Part shown: piece by piece, positions 1 to 12,100 of the stretch
Numbering within the stretch: the first letter of the stretch is position 1
Layout of the letters: every line of letters starts with the position of its first letter
Assembly (NCBI GenBank): GCA_027422505.1
Contig: JAPQWV010000413.1
Coordinates: 372,001 to 436,000, forward strand
Direction: 5' to 3'
DNA from: Craterostigma plantagineum
Taxonomy: Eukaryota > Streptophyta > Magnoliopsida > Lamiales > Linderniaceae
DNA: 64,000 nucleotides
Position numbers and translations under genes: made by a program
The notes under the pieces: generated by a model
Database searches by the model: none
What the model was told of the DNA's origin: nothing
Seen by the model: only the letters and a program-made list of their open reading frames with translations

Positions 1-1065
1 ACACGTATCAGTTTCTCCTCTTGGGTAATGGACAAGTCATTTGAAATAATGACTGGCATAGTTTCTTCATCTCCCAATAGCAGTACTTAAGATGTTTAGG
101 TAGATCCTTCAGTTCCAACTTCGGTGCCTGTTCTATAGAAGGAACAATTTTTGCGTTAGGAATAGGTAATGAAAACGTGTTCTTACCCGATTGATCGTGA
201 GCTTCTGAAGTGCGTGTAACGTCATGAGTGCTTCCCTGATATCTTCATCCACTTCAAACTGCAAATCTTTTTCTGTTTTGCTACTCTTAATCACAAAATC
301 GAGTGTGTCCTTAGTGACATTACGCTCAAAATCATCTTGAACAAATGCATCAATCATACTAACAGATTCGGGTTCATCAGGATATTTCATAGCATCAAAC
401 ACACTCATAGTAAGTTTTTCACCATCAAACTCAAAAGTAAGAGTTCCCGAATCAACGTCTATCTTAGTTTTAGCCGTTTTCATGAACGATCTTCCTAATA
501 AAATAACAGCAGAATCAAGTGCATGATCATCACCCATGTCTACTATATAAAAATCAGCAGGAAAAATAAATTCACCACATTTTACTAACACATCTTCAAC
601 CAATCCTTCGGGATAAATAATGGACCTATTTGCTAATTGAATACAAATATCAGTGCACTTAAGTGGTCCCATACTCATCTCATTAAACAATGATAATGGC
701 ATAACATTAATAGAAGCTCCTAAATCTAACATGGCATTATTTATTTTCCTTTTCCCTATAGTAACCGATATAGCAAACATACCTGGGTCCTTGCATTTTT
801 GAGGTAATTTTCTTTGAAGCGCAGCGGAAACATTATCATTTACGAGGATTTTACCTTCGGCCTTATGTTTCCTTTTGTTCGAACACATTTCCTTTAAAAA
901 TTTTGCGTAGCGTGGGATTTGCTTGATAGCATCCAAAAGTGCAATGTTGATCTCGACTTTGCTGAAGGTCTCCATTATACTCTTTTCCTCTTCTTCTTGT
1001 TTCACCCTAGCAAACCTTCCAGGAAAAGGGGGGAATAACAAGATTAGGTTTAAAAACAGAATCAT
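1..1065 (-). pseudogene. pol: Protease and start of reverse transcriptase, Athila/Tat-type element
   Basis: After the gag frameshift the frame resumes with the PPFPGRF segment typical of these elements. It leads into an aspartic protease whose catalytic motif is LDLGAS (near 720-740), followed by the flap-containing segment and ILLGRSFMKTAKTKID. D-L-G replaces the usual D-S/T-G, which is common in this branch. The open frame stops at 133. Residues of the PR-RT linker continue in other frames over 1-132, with one further single-base shift near 80-95. The reverse transcriptase palm lies outside the window. Confidence 0.75.
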
Positions 1066-2560
1066 TAATTACCTTCTTTTCGTTGTCTTTAGTCTCATCT
1101 CCACTTGGTAGTTTTGTTGGGGCTTCGTCATCATTAGGCGGACCGATCTCTTTCCCGTTTCGAAGAGTCATAACACTCACATTTTCTCTTGGGTTGATCT
1201 CGACTTGGGCTGGTAGTTTTCCCTTCTCATTCTGCATTTGACTCATTTGTGCTGCGAGTTGAGACACCTGCCTTTCTAGGTTTTGTACGCTAGCGCGTGT
1301 TTCATGTATGCTTGATCGTGTCTCCTGTTGAAACGTAGCAGTGCTATTGGCTAAATTCATAACGATATCCTCTAACGACATACCTGGTTTTGAAGGTGCA
1401 GCTTGTTGATGAGGAATTGGCGGTCGCGGTGCTTGTTGCATGAAACCTGGTGGCCGATTCCCATAGCTCAGATTTGGATGGTCTCTCCATCCGGGATTGT
1501 AATGACTTGAGAATGGATCATAACGTTTTTGAGATGGCCCTGCAAATCCTCCAACTGCATTTGCTTGCTCACTAATGTCAAATTGATGTGAGGGACAATT
1601 CTCCGTTGAATGTCCGGTGAGCGTACAAATACCACAAGTCTTCACATGATGAGTTTTTCCTGAAACAAGTTTCTCCACAAGCGAAGTTAGAGAATCTAAT
1701 TTTTGTTCAAAAGATGTACTTACCCCGCTAGCCCGTTGTTGACCAATGTCTTGACGTGTTCCGAATTATTGCGCATTTGTAGCCATGCTTGAAATTAAAC
1801 GACGAGCTTCTTCAGCCGTTTTATCAACTAATGCTCCACCACTTGCTGCGTCGATCATGTTTCGTTCCATTGGTAATAGCCCTTCGTAAAAATATTGGAT
1901 AAGTGCTAATTCTGAAATTTGGTGGTATGGACAGCTTGCACATAATCGCTTGAATCGCTCCCAATATTCGTGTAAAGTTTCTCCGGTAAACTGTCGAATC
2001 CCATATATTTCTTTTCGAATGTTTGCGGCACGAGACGCGGGAAAGAATTTTTCGAGGAATTGCTTCTTTAGCTCAGCCCATGTATTTATAGAGCCAGAGG
2101 GCAAATAGTACAACCAATCTTTCGCAAGATCGGCCAGTGAGAAAGGAAAAGCACGAAGACTGATTTGGTCTTCGCTTACGCCACTAGGCTTCATGGTTGA
2201 GCAAACCATGTGGAACTCCTTCAAGTGTTTGTGTGGATCCTCACCTGCGTTACCATGAAAAGTAGGAAGTAAATGAATTAAACCAGATTTTAATTCAAAA
2301 GGTGTTTGAGGAATTGGAAATTCAATGCAAAGTGGCTGCTGGTGAACATCTGGAGTAGCCATATCCCTCAAGGTCAGGCGGACTGGTTGTTGTTGCTGTT
2401 CATTTTCCATATCGCTTGATGAAAATTCCTCGTCTGACGTGGCGTCCGATTTTGAGATTTTCAATTTGTCCTTTTCTCTCTTTGCCTTCTGATTTGCCCG
2501 TGCAGTCTTCTCTATCTCTGGATCAAAGATTAGAATACCAGTACGAGAAGAACGGGGCAT
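1007..2560 (-). pseudogene. gag: gag of the Athila/Tat-type element, disrupted
   Basis: Gag forms the particle that packages element RNA. The natural start is probably the ATG at 2560; the reading frame extends further upstream without support. A retrotransposon gag domain follows (for example WAELKKQFLEKFFPA, then a conserved YFYEGL segment). A TAA at 1766-1768 interrupts the frame, which continues in the same frame into a CX2CX4HX4C zinc knuckle (CGICTLTGHSTENC) near 1590-1635 and a Gln-rich coiled stretch. The frame ends at 1007 after a slip near a G run at about 1025-1045. The conserved segment that should follow is read in another frame. The lesions make a functional Gag unlikely. Confidence 0.8.
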
Positions 2561-2623
2561 AAGCTTGAAAAATAATAATGATAATCGAATTAAAAGTAGA
2601 AATAAATCAATTAGATACCACCT

Positions 2624-2641
2624 TCCCCGGCAACGGCGCCA
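2624..2641 (-). other. Primer binding site, tRNA-Asp type
   Basis: In element orientation the site reads TGGCGCCGTTGCCGGGGA, complementary over all 18 bases to the 3' end (with CCA) of plant tRNA-Asp. It sits between the LTR edge and the gag start at 2560, where reverse transcription is primed. The plus strand therefore looks like a tRNA tail, but there is no cloverleaf around it. Confidence 0.85.
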
Positions 2642-2646
2642 AAATT

Positions 2647-4502
2647 TGGTCGCGTCGAAAACGGCCAAAAATAAAATTTATCACCTCAATCACTCATACG
2701 AGTATAGCGAAAGTAGGGATCGTCTCCACAGGGAAAATGGTTGATTTATTTCTAATTTCAAACTCGATCAATAATTATAATAACAATAATAATATTAATA
2801 ATAATGATATGAAGGGGGTTTTGATGATAATGTTTTTAACACAATAACGAGAAATAAAATATCGAGACTAACGATAATAAAATAATAGTCGAAGGAATTA
2901 TTCTCCACCTAGAATTATTTAACTGATCATCGATTTAATAAAATATTATGTTGGCACAAGCATAATCGGTTATAGTTATCGACGAACGCCTAATAACCAA
3001 TCTTTTCTTACTTTCTTGGTAATTAAGAGACGCTCTATAATTACTTCCCTAATCGAAAAATAATCTCCGGGACGCCCTGCAAGATTTAAAGTTCCTACAG
3101 CATTAAATACGAAAAAGACCCGATTATTGACTAATAAACTCGGACGCCGGTTTATTAAAATCAAATCGTTTAACGCGCTAATATAACTTACACTTACCGA
3201 AGGTAGAGAAGTTAAATATTATTTGCTACTTATTAAAACGAACAAACATTTACGGATTTGTTGTTTTAATTAGCTATTGATTTTCCTAGATCTCATAAAC
3301 ATTGGCCACTGCTTATTTAACCTAAGTTCATCGATGTAATTAACTCCCGGTTGAACGAATACTTACGTTTTTCACAAATAAGCTTGCTTAGTCTCACAGT
3401 TTTAACAAAACTAGGTTTTGAATAATCCTTCGACTATATAAAATTTAGCCGCTAAACATACTAACGAAAACGCAACTAAAACTAATTAATTCTAATGACA
3501 TATCGAAATAGCTAAAATTAAACTTACAACCGTATTGCGTCTTGTTGTCTTTAAGCCTCGACTGTATACGTTTTCTCCCAGGGATAAAAAAAATAACAGA
3601 ATAAATTCAAAGCCATCCTATCCACACGTTAATGAGCTTTTACCTTGTTATCATAAATAACTTATATATAAAACTGAAATTGAGAACAACTAAAGAAAGG
3701 CACACAGTATTCTTAAATTGAAAGAGAAATCGAAACTCTCTGCTCAAAACTCGCTGCCAAGCTCTCCTCACATTAGCTATCAACGAAACTCTCTGTTCCC
3801 TCACAAAGATAAAAGAAAAAAAACAATAATTTCAAGGATGTGGGAAGTGCCTTGTTAACTGTGAACGAGGACGAGACACCGTCTATCACTTCCTCTCTGA
3901 GCTTCTTTCGGCAGCTTACTCACGCTCTCCTTTTATAGCTGAAGACCTGAACCGGTTCTTCCGTTTTCGAGGTAGAGACATGGATCTAGTTTTATCAAGC
4001 GTGATTCTCCAATTTCTTTCTCTTTTGTCTCGTTGTTCCTCTTTTCAACAAAGCTATATTGTGAAATCTTGAAATCACGATGGCTTCCTTCATTCAACGA
4101 CAACTTTCACAAATTTAGCAGCCATAATAGATCTGTTTATATCTTCTTTGACTGTGAATGGCGTGCGTTCTTGAGCTGACTTTTCCTCATTGTTTCAGTA
4201 GTTGATAATATCTGTTCTTTCATCATCTTAGGGCAAAGCTGATTGGGCCTATTGAAGTTTAAATGGGCCTTAATGAAGTTTAATTCGTCCAAGACCAAGA
4301 GGGCTCACGCACGCATTCAATTAGAAACATGCCCACTTTGATCTGCTTGTTTGAATCATTTCTTGTTTTGGTCTATTTTGCTCCAAAGTCTGTACAACAT
4401 GTAATTGGAATATAAGCATAGAATATCCGTGTATGACTGTACAAATATAGACCAAAAATGCACTTTTACGGGGTATAAAATATTATAAATTATTGTGCAT
4501 CA
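2647..4502 (-). repeat. 5' LTR of the Athila/Tat-type element
   Basis: The LTR is about 1.86 kb and in element orientation begins TGATGCAC (plus strand 4495-4502). The inner edge is placed at 2647, where plus-strand TG lies a few bases from the primer site; that edge is the less certain one. The sequence is AT-rich, with a TATA-like stretch near 3660-3670, and holds no credible coding region. Short ORFs inside it, such as 2976-3164, are spurious. The partner LTR is not in the window, so identity and age cannot be judged. Confidence 0.7.
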
Positions 4503-6360
4503 ATTACAAATTATTTTTACTTGACGTGAAGCCATAATAATATTTCAGTCATGTATTGTAAAGAGTGTCAAATATTTTTTCTCTACGTGTAACGATATAA
4601 AAAATATTGCATTATACATTACAAATCTTTTTATTTGGCATGCGCCATAATAATATTTCAGTCATGCTATGTGAAGAAAGTCAACATATATTAAAATTAT
4701 TTTTTACTTGATTTTTTGGGTCATAATAATATTTCAGTCGTTTATTGTAAAGAATGTCAATACATTATCTATACGTGTAACAATATAAAATAATATTGCA
4801 TGATATAGTCAACTTGTGAACAACATCATTTAATCATGATCTTTGTGAGTCTTATTTTTGCACCACTGTTACTGAAGCAGTCATGTAAATAAAGGGTTTT
4901 TCTTAGAACTTTAGGTCCAGACATCTTGTAAGGCTCATAGTCGTACGATTTCTCATCGTACCTTCTTTTTGCATTACTGACAACTACTATGGAAGACCTC
5001 ATTTAGTTTGCACTACTGAATACGAACATCTGAATGATGGCATCTTCAGAATACACGACTGGGATATTATTATGGCGCATGTCAAATAATATTAATATAA
5101 TCATAATTTTGCATGATACATGAGAAATTATTTTTAATTGACATGCATCATAGTAATATTCTAGTCGTCTATTGTAAAGAATGTCAATATTTTTTATACG
5201 TGGAACTATATAAATTGTACTATACATTAGAAATCATTTTGATTTAACGTGCGCCATAACAATATTTCAGTCGTGTATTATGAAGAATGCCAACATAAAT
5301 CAGAAATTATTTTTACTTGATCTGAGCCATAATAATATTTCAGTCGTGTATTGTATAGAATGTCAAATATATTTTTTTATACGTGTAACAATATAAAAAA
5401 TATTGCATTATACATTACAAATTATTTGTACTTGACGTGCGCCGTAATCATATTTCAGTCATGTATTTTAAAGAATGTCAAATCTATTTGATGTGCCCCA
5501 TAATAATATTTCAGTCATGCTATGTGAAGAATGCCAACATATATTAAAAATTAATTTTTACTTGATATGGGCCATAATAATATTTCAGTCGTGTATTGTA
5601 AAGAATGTCAAATGTATATATATTTTTTCTACATGTAACAATATAAAAGTATATTGCATTATACATACAAATCAATTTTACTTGACGTGCGCCATAATCA
5701 TATTTCAGTCATGTATTGTAAAGAACGTCAAATATATTTTTTTTTCTACGTGTAACGATATAAAAAATGTTGCATTATACATTACAAATCATTTTTATTT
5801 GACGTGCACCATAATAGTATTTCAGTCATGCTATGTGAAGAATGCCAAAATATATTAAAAACTATTCTTTTACTTGATCTGGGCTATAATAATATTTCAG
5901 TCGAGTATTGTAAAGAATGTCAAATATATTTTTTTATACGTGTAACAATATAAAATAACATTGCATTATATGTCAACTTGTGAACGGCATCATTTAATTA
6001 TGATCTTTGTGAGTCTTATTTTTGCACGGCTGAAGCAGTCGTGTAACTAAAGGGTTTGCCCTAGAACTTTAGGTCCAGACATCTTGTAAGGCTCATAGTC
6101 GTGCGATTTCTCATCACACATTTTATTTGCACTACAACTACTATGGAAGACTTCATTTAATTTGCACTACTGAATATGAACATCTGAATGTTTGCATTCT
6201 TCACAATACACGACTGAGATATTATTATGACGCATGTCAAATAAAAAAACTTTGTAATGTATAATTCAATATTTTTTTGTTGTTACACGTGTGAAAATTA
6301 TATTGACATTATTTACTATGGACGACAGAAATATTATTATGGCTCAGATCAACTAAAATA
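4503..6360. repeat. AT-rich array of direct and inverted ~70-115 bp units
   Basis: About a dozen direct copies of a unit containing cataataatatttcagtc plus a tgtattgtaaagaatgtc-like tail occur, starting near 4540, 4648, 4720, 5150, 5248, 5326, 5440, 5500, 5570, 5690, 5807 and 5885. Inverted copies lie near 5045-5075, 6195-6240 and 6310-6350. A second level exists: a block with the common words ctttaggtccagacatcttg and aaggctcatagtcgt occurs at about 4808-5075 and again at 5970-6245. The spacing is irregular and the copies diverge, so this is an old tandem/dispersed array rather than a clean satellite. The ORFs inside it are repeat translations, not genes. 6361-6560 holds nothing recognisable. 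Confidence 0.85.
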
Positions 6361-6560
6361 ATTTCTAATGTATCATGCAAATATGAGTATACACTACTAA
6401 TGAAGACTATTTTTAGACTTACAAAAAAAAAAATAGTATATGCTACTTTGAAGGCTTAGATGACTTATAAATGTATTGAGCGATCTCCATTCATATTTGC
6501 ACTATACCTACTAAGCAACACTTAGACATATCATACAAACTTATTGAGCGACTTCCGATG

Positions 6561-6995
6561 CTTAGATTCACCTATTCGACTTATTTCTTAGCCATATCAA
6601 TGGCTCTTCTATATCGCCGTGAGCCTGTTGATTCTCAAACTTAGCGCCAGCTCCTTCAGTGTTCAGCATGTAAGCCGCTAGCTCAGCTTTCAAAATATTG
6701 AGCAGCCCATTTGCCTCTTGCAACTTTGTCTTAATATCATTAGTGAATCCATCTTTTCGCACAACTTCGAATGCTCCTCAGTGTCCTTAAACTCCCTTTC
6801 CCAGTCAAGCCCGTCTTGTGAGCTGAGTGAGCAGATGGCACCCATCCTTTGCTCCTCGGCCTCCATGTGAGATGAGTGAGCAGATTCCAGTGATTGCTTC
6901 TCTGTAATGAACTCAGTGGTCAGCTCCTCGACAGACCTTTCGACTTCCTTTGATTGAATAACAGCTTCCTGCGCTTTTCAGAGAGCGTCGGAAAA
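6561..6995 (-). pseudogene. WEB-family (chloroplast movement) coiled-coil protein fragment
   Basis: Read in two frames, the minus strand gives VERSVEELTTEF, LESAHSSHMEAEEQRMGA, DWEREFK and KAELAAYM. This series is characteristic of the C-terminal coiled coil of the plant WEB family (DUF827), relatives of WEB1/PMI2 that act in light-driven chloroplast positioning. At least one frameshift (near 6765) and an in-frame stop near the upstream end break the reading frame. Only a small part of the usual protein is present and no neighbouring WEB exon is visible. It is one piece of a same-strand series of unrelated gene fragments. Confidence 0.65.
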
Positions 6996-7269
6996 AGCCA
7001 AGGACTTTAACTTTTTGCAAGTCGTAGCCAAACATAGGGTCGATTCTATGGATAAAAGAAGCAAGATGGAGAAAAGCTAGTCTTGTCCACGAAGTAAAGT
7101 AATGGTTGCTCTGTATTGTGGCTTGAGTTCATCGGCGAGGGAGAAGATCTTCTAAAATACTTAAAAGAAAGTTTGTCATGGATAGGTGGCGTAAGGAGCA
7201 TGAAAAGTCAGAAAAAGGTACAAGAAAAAGCAAAACATAAAAAATGAAAGTATATCGTTTAACGCAGAC

Positions 7270-7427
7270 CTTCATTCATTCCATGTTCATGAATCTCATC
7301 GACTATAACATGAGTTACACCTTTTAAGTTCCTGTCCACCAGTAATCTCCTTAAGTATACCAGTCGTGCAAAAGTGGAGGCAAGTATCTCTCCCTTTCAT
7401 ACCCTCAAGGCAAACTTTATAACCGAC
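7270..7427 (-). pseudogene. DExH-box RNA helicase exon fragment
   Basis: One exon-like block starts after a pyrimidine tract and AG (edge 7427/7428) and ends at a GT (7269/7268). It encodes [22 protein letters not shown] and, after a one-base shift, [15 protein letters not shown]. The DEIH box (motif II) coordinates Mg-ATP in DEAH/DExH helicases such as plant DExH3/DExH5. The frameshift falls between FCTTGIL and the following segment, so the copy cannot encode the enzyme. No other helicase exon is visible. A duplicated exon fragment is the best reading. Confidence 0.7.
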
Positions 7428-7516
7428 CTTCAGAAAAAAAAAATGAGGGAAAGAAAATATGACATAACTACTATACAACTATCTCTGAAATAAGTTTTCA
7501 AGTATAAACTGTCAAG

Positions 7517-8692
7517 TAGGGGTGTAAACGAACCGAGCTATTCGCGAGCCGCTCGCGAGCAGCTCGGTCAAAGCTCGGCTCGAGCTCGGTCAAAATCGAG
7601 CTCGAGCCAAGCTCGAGCCGAATTTATATGGGCTCGGTAGCTCGTCGAGCCTTATCGAGCCCATTTATTATTATTATTATTATTATTATTAATTTTTATA
7701 TTATTAAAAATAATGTCAAAAATAGACATCAAACCCTAAACATACGTTATTTCATTTCATCATCTCTCCATCTTCTCTCCAGCCGCCTTCGCATCTCATC
7801 TCAAGCATAACCATCCAAGTGCTCGGATTTCTTCCCGAACAATCGCAGCACTTGCTCGCCAGCAACCTTTCACAGATCCATCACCTTCATCTCCTTGGCC
7901 TCAGCAGTCAGCACCACCGTTCTCCACATCTTGCCGCCGCCGTAGCCGTAGTAGCGGTCCACCTCTTCCAGAGCCAGCGCTTGCTCCACACCTTCTCCAT
8001 CTCCGGCAGCAGAAACAACACGAACACCGATAGAAGCAGAACCCACTGACAGCAAACTTTTTTTTTGTACGGCGTGAAAAAAAATATGAAGGTAAGCTGA
8101 ATTAGGGGTACATCTTAGTGTCTTATGGACGGTTCACTTTTTGTTGTTCGTGGACGGTTCACTTTTTATTGTTATTGGATGCAGATGTCGAAGAATGGTG
8201 TTTTACAAGTTTAGAAAGAAGTGTTTGTGTTGCTGTGGGATTATGCAAACTGCTTTGGTTGGTAATTTGGTGAACTCTTGTTATTTCTTTTTTGATAATT
8301 ATGATGGAACTGCTGTTGGGTTAGAACGTTTAAGCGTCTATGCTGTAAGCTGAAGTGCCGTTGCTTTCAGATTTGTTGTTTTGCTGTAATTGTTGTAAGT
8401 GAAAATGTTGGTAACTTGGTATTGGTGTAAGTTGTGCTGAATTTTATTTTTCAAAATTAAGAATCGAGCTCGAACATTTTGAAGATTCGAGCTTCTCGAG
8501 CCGAGTTCAAGTATTTCGAACAGCATCCTCTGATCTGATTCGAGCCTTTCGAGCCGAGCTCGAGCGGCTCGAGAACCCATCGAGCCGAGCTCGAGCCTCG
8601 AATTTTTAAGCTCGATCAAGCTCGAGTGATAATTCTTTATCGAGCCGAGCTCGAGCTGGGCCATGTTCGGGCTCTGCTCGTTTACACCCCTA
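7517..8692. mobile_element. hAT-superfamily non-autonomous transposon
   Basis: The ends are exact inverted repeats TAGGGGTGTAAACGA (15 bp). The insertion is flanked by the perfect 8-bp duplication CTGTCAAG (7509-7516 and 8693-8700), the length made by hAT transposases. Both subterminal regions (about 7530-7650 and 8460-8680) are packed with overlapping GAGCTCGAGC-type palindromes. The 1,176-bp body holds an (ATT)n run near 7661-7692 and short ORFs, but no transposase. A reading frame at 7819-8049 (or antisense 7870-8055) is Ser/His- or Gly-rich and I do not recognise it. It splits the same-strand series of gene fragments, so it arrived later. Confidence 0.9.
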
Positions 8693-8728
8693 CTGTCAAG
8701 AGACATACAGATTCTCCTATTTACTCAC

Positions 8729-9111
8729 CACGCTCCGCAGCGACTCTTTCAGCAACCCGCAAGAAGCAGGCCTATGTGTAATGCCATAATGCACTTTTTT
8801 CTGCACAATTTGAAACAATAACATAAACATACCTCACAATCTCATGGCCAAAAAATAAAATTAATGAAAAAGGAGAACTCACCCTGAGAAAGTATAGTAC
8901 TTTTCCCTCAGCAATCCTCTTAGCTAATCATTCGGCAATGGCCGTCTTACCAACCCCAGTCTCGCCGAGAAGGATAGGATTACTTTTCGTTCTTCGGCAG
9001 GAATTCGAACGACTCTCTCCACTTCGGTCTCACGACCAATCACGGGATCTATTAAACCGCTGCTTGCACGGGCGCTAAGATCCACACAAAACATATCGAG
9101 TGCTTTTTTAT
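8729..9111 (-). pseudogene. ClpD/ERD1-like Clp ATPase, two exons, disrupted
   Basis: The first exon (9111-8883) begins after an AG and reads KALDMFCVDLSARASSGLID, then [13 protein letters not shown]. After a one-base loss it gives a Walker A motif, GETGVGKT. This matches the D1 AAA+ start of the chloroplast Clp chaperone ClpD (ERD1); FCVDL-ARAS is closer to ClpD than to ClpB or ClpC. A TGA at 8928-8930 stops the frame just after Walker A. The donor GTGAGT, an 82-bp intron ending TGCAG and a 72-bp second exon (8800-8729, IMALHIGLLLAG, then another TGA) follow, ending at GTGAGT. Splice sites are preserved while the frame is broken. The rest of the ~900-residue protein is absent. Confidence 0.75.
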
Positions 9112-12100
9112 CTGTTTGAAAATATTTCAAAATTCCATTATTTTTCTAACTTGCTTCTATTTCAAGGCAAGGGAAACAACCATTGATGGACATTGTGGGT
9201 AAATTACCCGAGGGCTTTAATATTTCAAAATTCCATTACTTTTTCTAAATTGCGTCTATTTCAAGCCAAAGGAAGCAACCATTGATGAACATTGTTGGGT
9301 GAATTACCTTTCGCCCTTTCTGGGAATCTACTTTGAGTAACTTTCTCTAAAATGCAAACGCATCGTACCTATGCCTGGGACGATGACGACCGGTGCTGTT
9401 TTTCAATCATGGAAGCAATACTCGCTCACAGTACCTTGGAATACGCTGTCAAGCAATAGATATAAACAATCAATCAGCCATGGATATAAATATTACGATA
9501 ATGCAAGAGATTTTTATCAGGGCCTTACAACATTTTAATTATGCCTCGTCCTCTTGTGCCTTGTGTCATAGTCGCTTGCCCACTGAAAACTTTGCCCTCT
9601 CTCTGCTTCTTGCAAGAGCTGATATTTTGATGTAAGAAGCTAATAGGCATACAAACATCACATCAGAGGCTTTGCACGGCCGGTTCAAATTGGCTTTGCA
9701 AGAGTTAAAAATTAAATTAACGAACTGGCTATCAATCAAGTCTACACAGCTATACCCATAGTGATACGATTGGTCCAAATTGAGTTAAAACTAAAAAAGG
9801 TTTGTAAATAAATCAAGTAAGAAAAAAATACACCTGAATGTGTCCGAGCACCAAGCCATCCTTAGTCGAATCCGTTCCTTGTTCTTAATATACCTTCAAA
9901 AACTGTTCACGACTCAAACTGTTTGTTATCTTCTATAAACCACGATTCCAGCATCTCTTAGTTTGTTAGTTTTAAAAATCAACTTGTACATAAATGAACG
10001 GTAACAACATAACTCGTTTTCCTAATAGATAATCTCTAAAAGCTATATAATAGATTGTAAGGAACGATATAATAAATCAATGCTTACTAGTGTAAGCATA
10101 ACACCAGCACCAGTTCTATCTGGTGCCACAGAACTACCTCTGCGGATGAAGCTACCTTCTTTAGCGAAGTAAAGCGTCGGTATTTCTGGTGATAAAACTG
10201 CCTCAACAAAATTCATTCTTTCCTTAGGAAATATATCAAAGCGATCTAACCAAAGGAGGAAAAAAACAGGAAATAAAATATATAAGCATACTGCATCAGT
10301 CATTCCATCTCCCAGCGGACTTTTCATTTTTCTGTGCATAGTGACTTTTCATTGTACTACGCATTCCGTGTGTTTGTGACGGCTCATCGAGATGGCTCTA
10401 TAAACACATTCCATAATATGGGTTACCTCTCAGAACATAGCTTTTAACGTGCATCTTAGTCTCATTACTGTATATGTATGTATGTCTGTATGCCCACGAA
10501 AAAAAGAGAGTGCTTACACCATAGTATCGATTACACTCTGTTACCAAGAATTGTACAACAGACAAAGCTCCAAAGCTACTAACACACAATATAAGCAAAA
10601 GCCCACAATCCTTTTTAACTCAGATACAGCGAATAGCTCAAAAAATTAACAAAACCCGAAAAAGGAAAATCGAAAGCAGATAGATTTTGCAGCGACCGAC
10701 TTTTCTCTACCAGACTTTGGACGGCTGACTGACTTTTCTCAGCAGCGACTGACTTTTCTCTACCAGACTTGGACGGTGAGATTGCTGCAGATCGAACCGT
10801 TTCAGTGACCTCCACCTCAATATCTTCTTGAGTCGTCGAAGAAGGGGTTGAATTTGATCCGCTGGTCGATACGTGACCCCTCCTCTACCAAGCATTTTTT
10901 AAGGAAAAAAAAAAAGAAGTGAAAAAAGTAAATGTCTGGTGACAAAAGAAATTATTTAGCAATTAAGAAACTTCAATAGTTAATACAAATTAAGCTAACC
11001 ATCTACTTCTCAAATGAAGACGCGGGAAATCACCACCGACACTGGAAGCAATAGCGACTGCCGGTGACGATCTCACCAAAGCTGTAAAGAAACGAATATA
11101 ATCAAAACAGCGCAAATACGAAATAGAATTAGAGCACTCACCGGGAATGAAAATGGCTAGCTATGAGTCTTTGACATCCGCTGGTTTACAGATTCTTGCA
11201 CCGGACCTACTAAGCTAAGCATTTTTTTTTTCTCAAATGATGACATTGGGAAATCACCACCTATACACTGGAACCAATAGCGACTGCCGGCGACGATCTC
11301 ACCAAAGCTGTGAAAGAAACGAATATAATCAACAGCGCAAATAAGAAATAGAATCAGAGCACTCACCGGAATGTAAACTCATTGATCAAGCTATCGACAT
11401 CCACTGTTTTATAGATTCTTGCACCGTACCTTTTTCGATGAACCAAACCTTTTTCGATGAACCAAACTCGACATTAACTTATGTTAAACCCAAATTTTGG
11501 AGCTACGCATACACCAAACAAAAACATCAGCAACAAACAATCTACTTATAGATCGTTTCACAATCATTAAATCGTAAATCAGCAATGTAAAATTGCAGAA
11601 TTTAATCACCTGGTAAAATTTCGGTTTTGGGTTGAGATTGAGAACCCATTAAGCAAACGAAGTGACATGAAACTTACGGGCATCAATATCATTAAACCTC
11701 CATTTTTTTATCAGTGAGAGACTGCGCCGCCAGCTTAAATTCAGATTTCTTCTCCAAGGATGAGGACGATGAGGTATTATTATCCTCACAGCAAAACGAT
11801 CTTCAAGCTGAATTTCCTCTTGTGACTTCACATAGATGAATACTGGATCGACGGGCTTATGATGGATGTCTTAGCTGCGAATTTAGAGAGCATATTTTCT
11901 AAACCTGTTTGCCACTCGCTTGATGCATCAGACATGGAATTGAACGAAGAACATATATAAAGTTCAAGAAGCTAATTTTTTATCACTGTAAGAAAGAGAG
12001 CATGACCATAAACGCAAGGAAAGGAAATCGTAAATAAGACATAGATTTAGCTCTTTGTTTAAGCAAAGTAACTTTTTTCTTTTGCGACTACGCAGAAAAA

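Larger units (their letters stand above)
1..4502 (-). mobile_element. Ty3 LTR retrotransposon, Athila/Tat type, left part outside window
   Basis: The element reads right to left: 5' LTR (2647-4502), a primer site matching the 3' end of plant tRNA-Asp, gag, then protease and the start of reverse transcriptase, which runs off the window. The tRNA-Asp primer and the gag-protease junction are typical of the Athila/Tat branch of plant Ty3 elements; the exact lineage is inferred. The copy is dead: gag has an in-frame stop and gag-PR-RT has at least two frameshifts. Its 5' LTR end falls inside a unit of the AT-rich array that starts at 4503, so the element inserted into that array. The matching 3' LTR and target duplication lie outside the window. 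Confidence 0.85.

Noticed and set aside
2624..2641. tRNA-Asp gene fragment
   Set aside because: Only the 18-nt 3' end is present, at the exact place of a primer binding site between LTR and gag; no cloverleaf.
5475..5858. 127-codon ORF
   Set aside because: It is a translation of the repeat units, as its own repeated peptides show.
4503..6360. CRISPR-like or regular satellite array
   Set aside because: Eukaryotic context, irregular unit length, inverted copies and no unique spacers.
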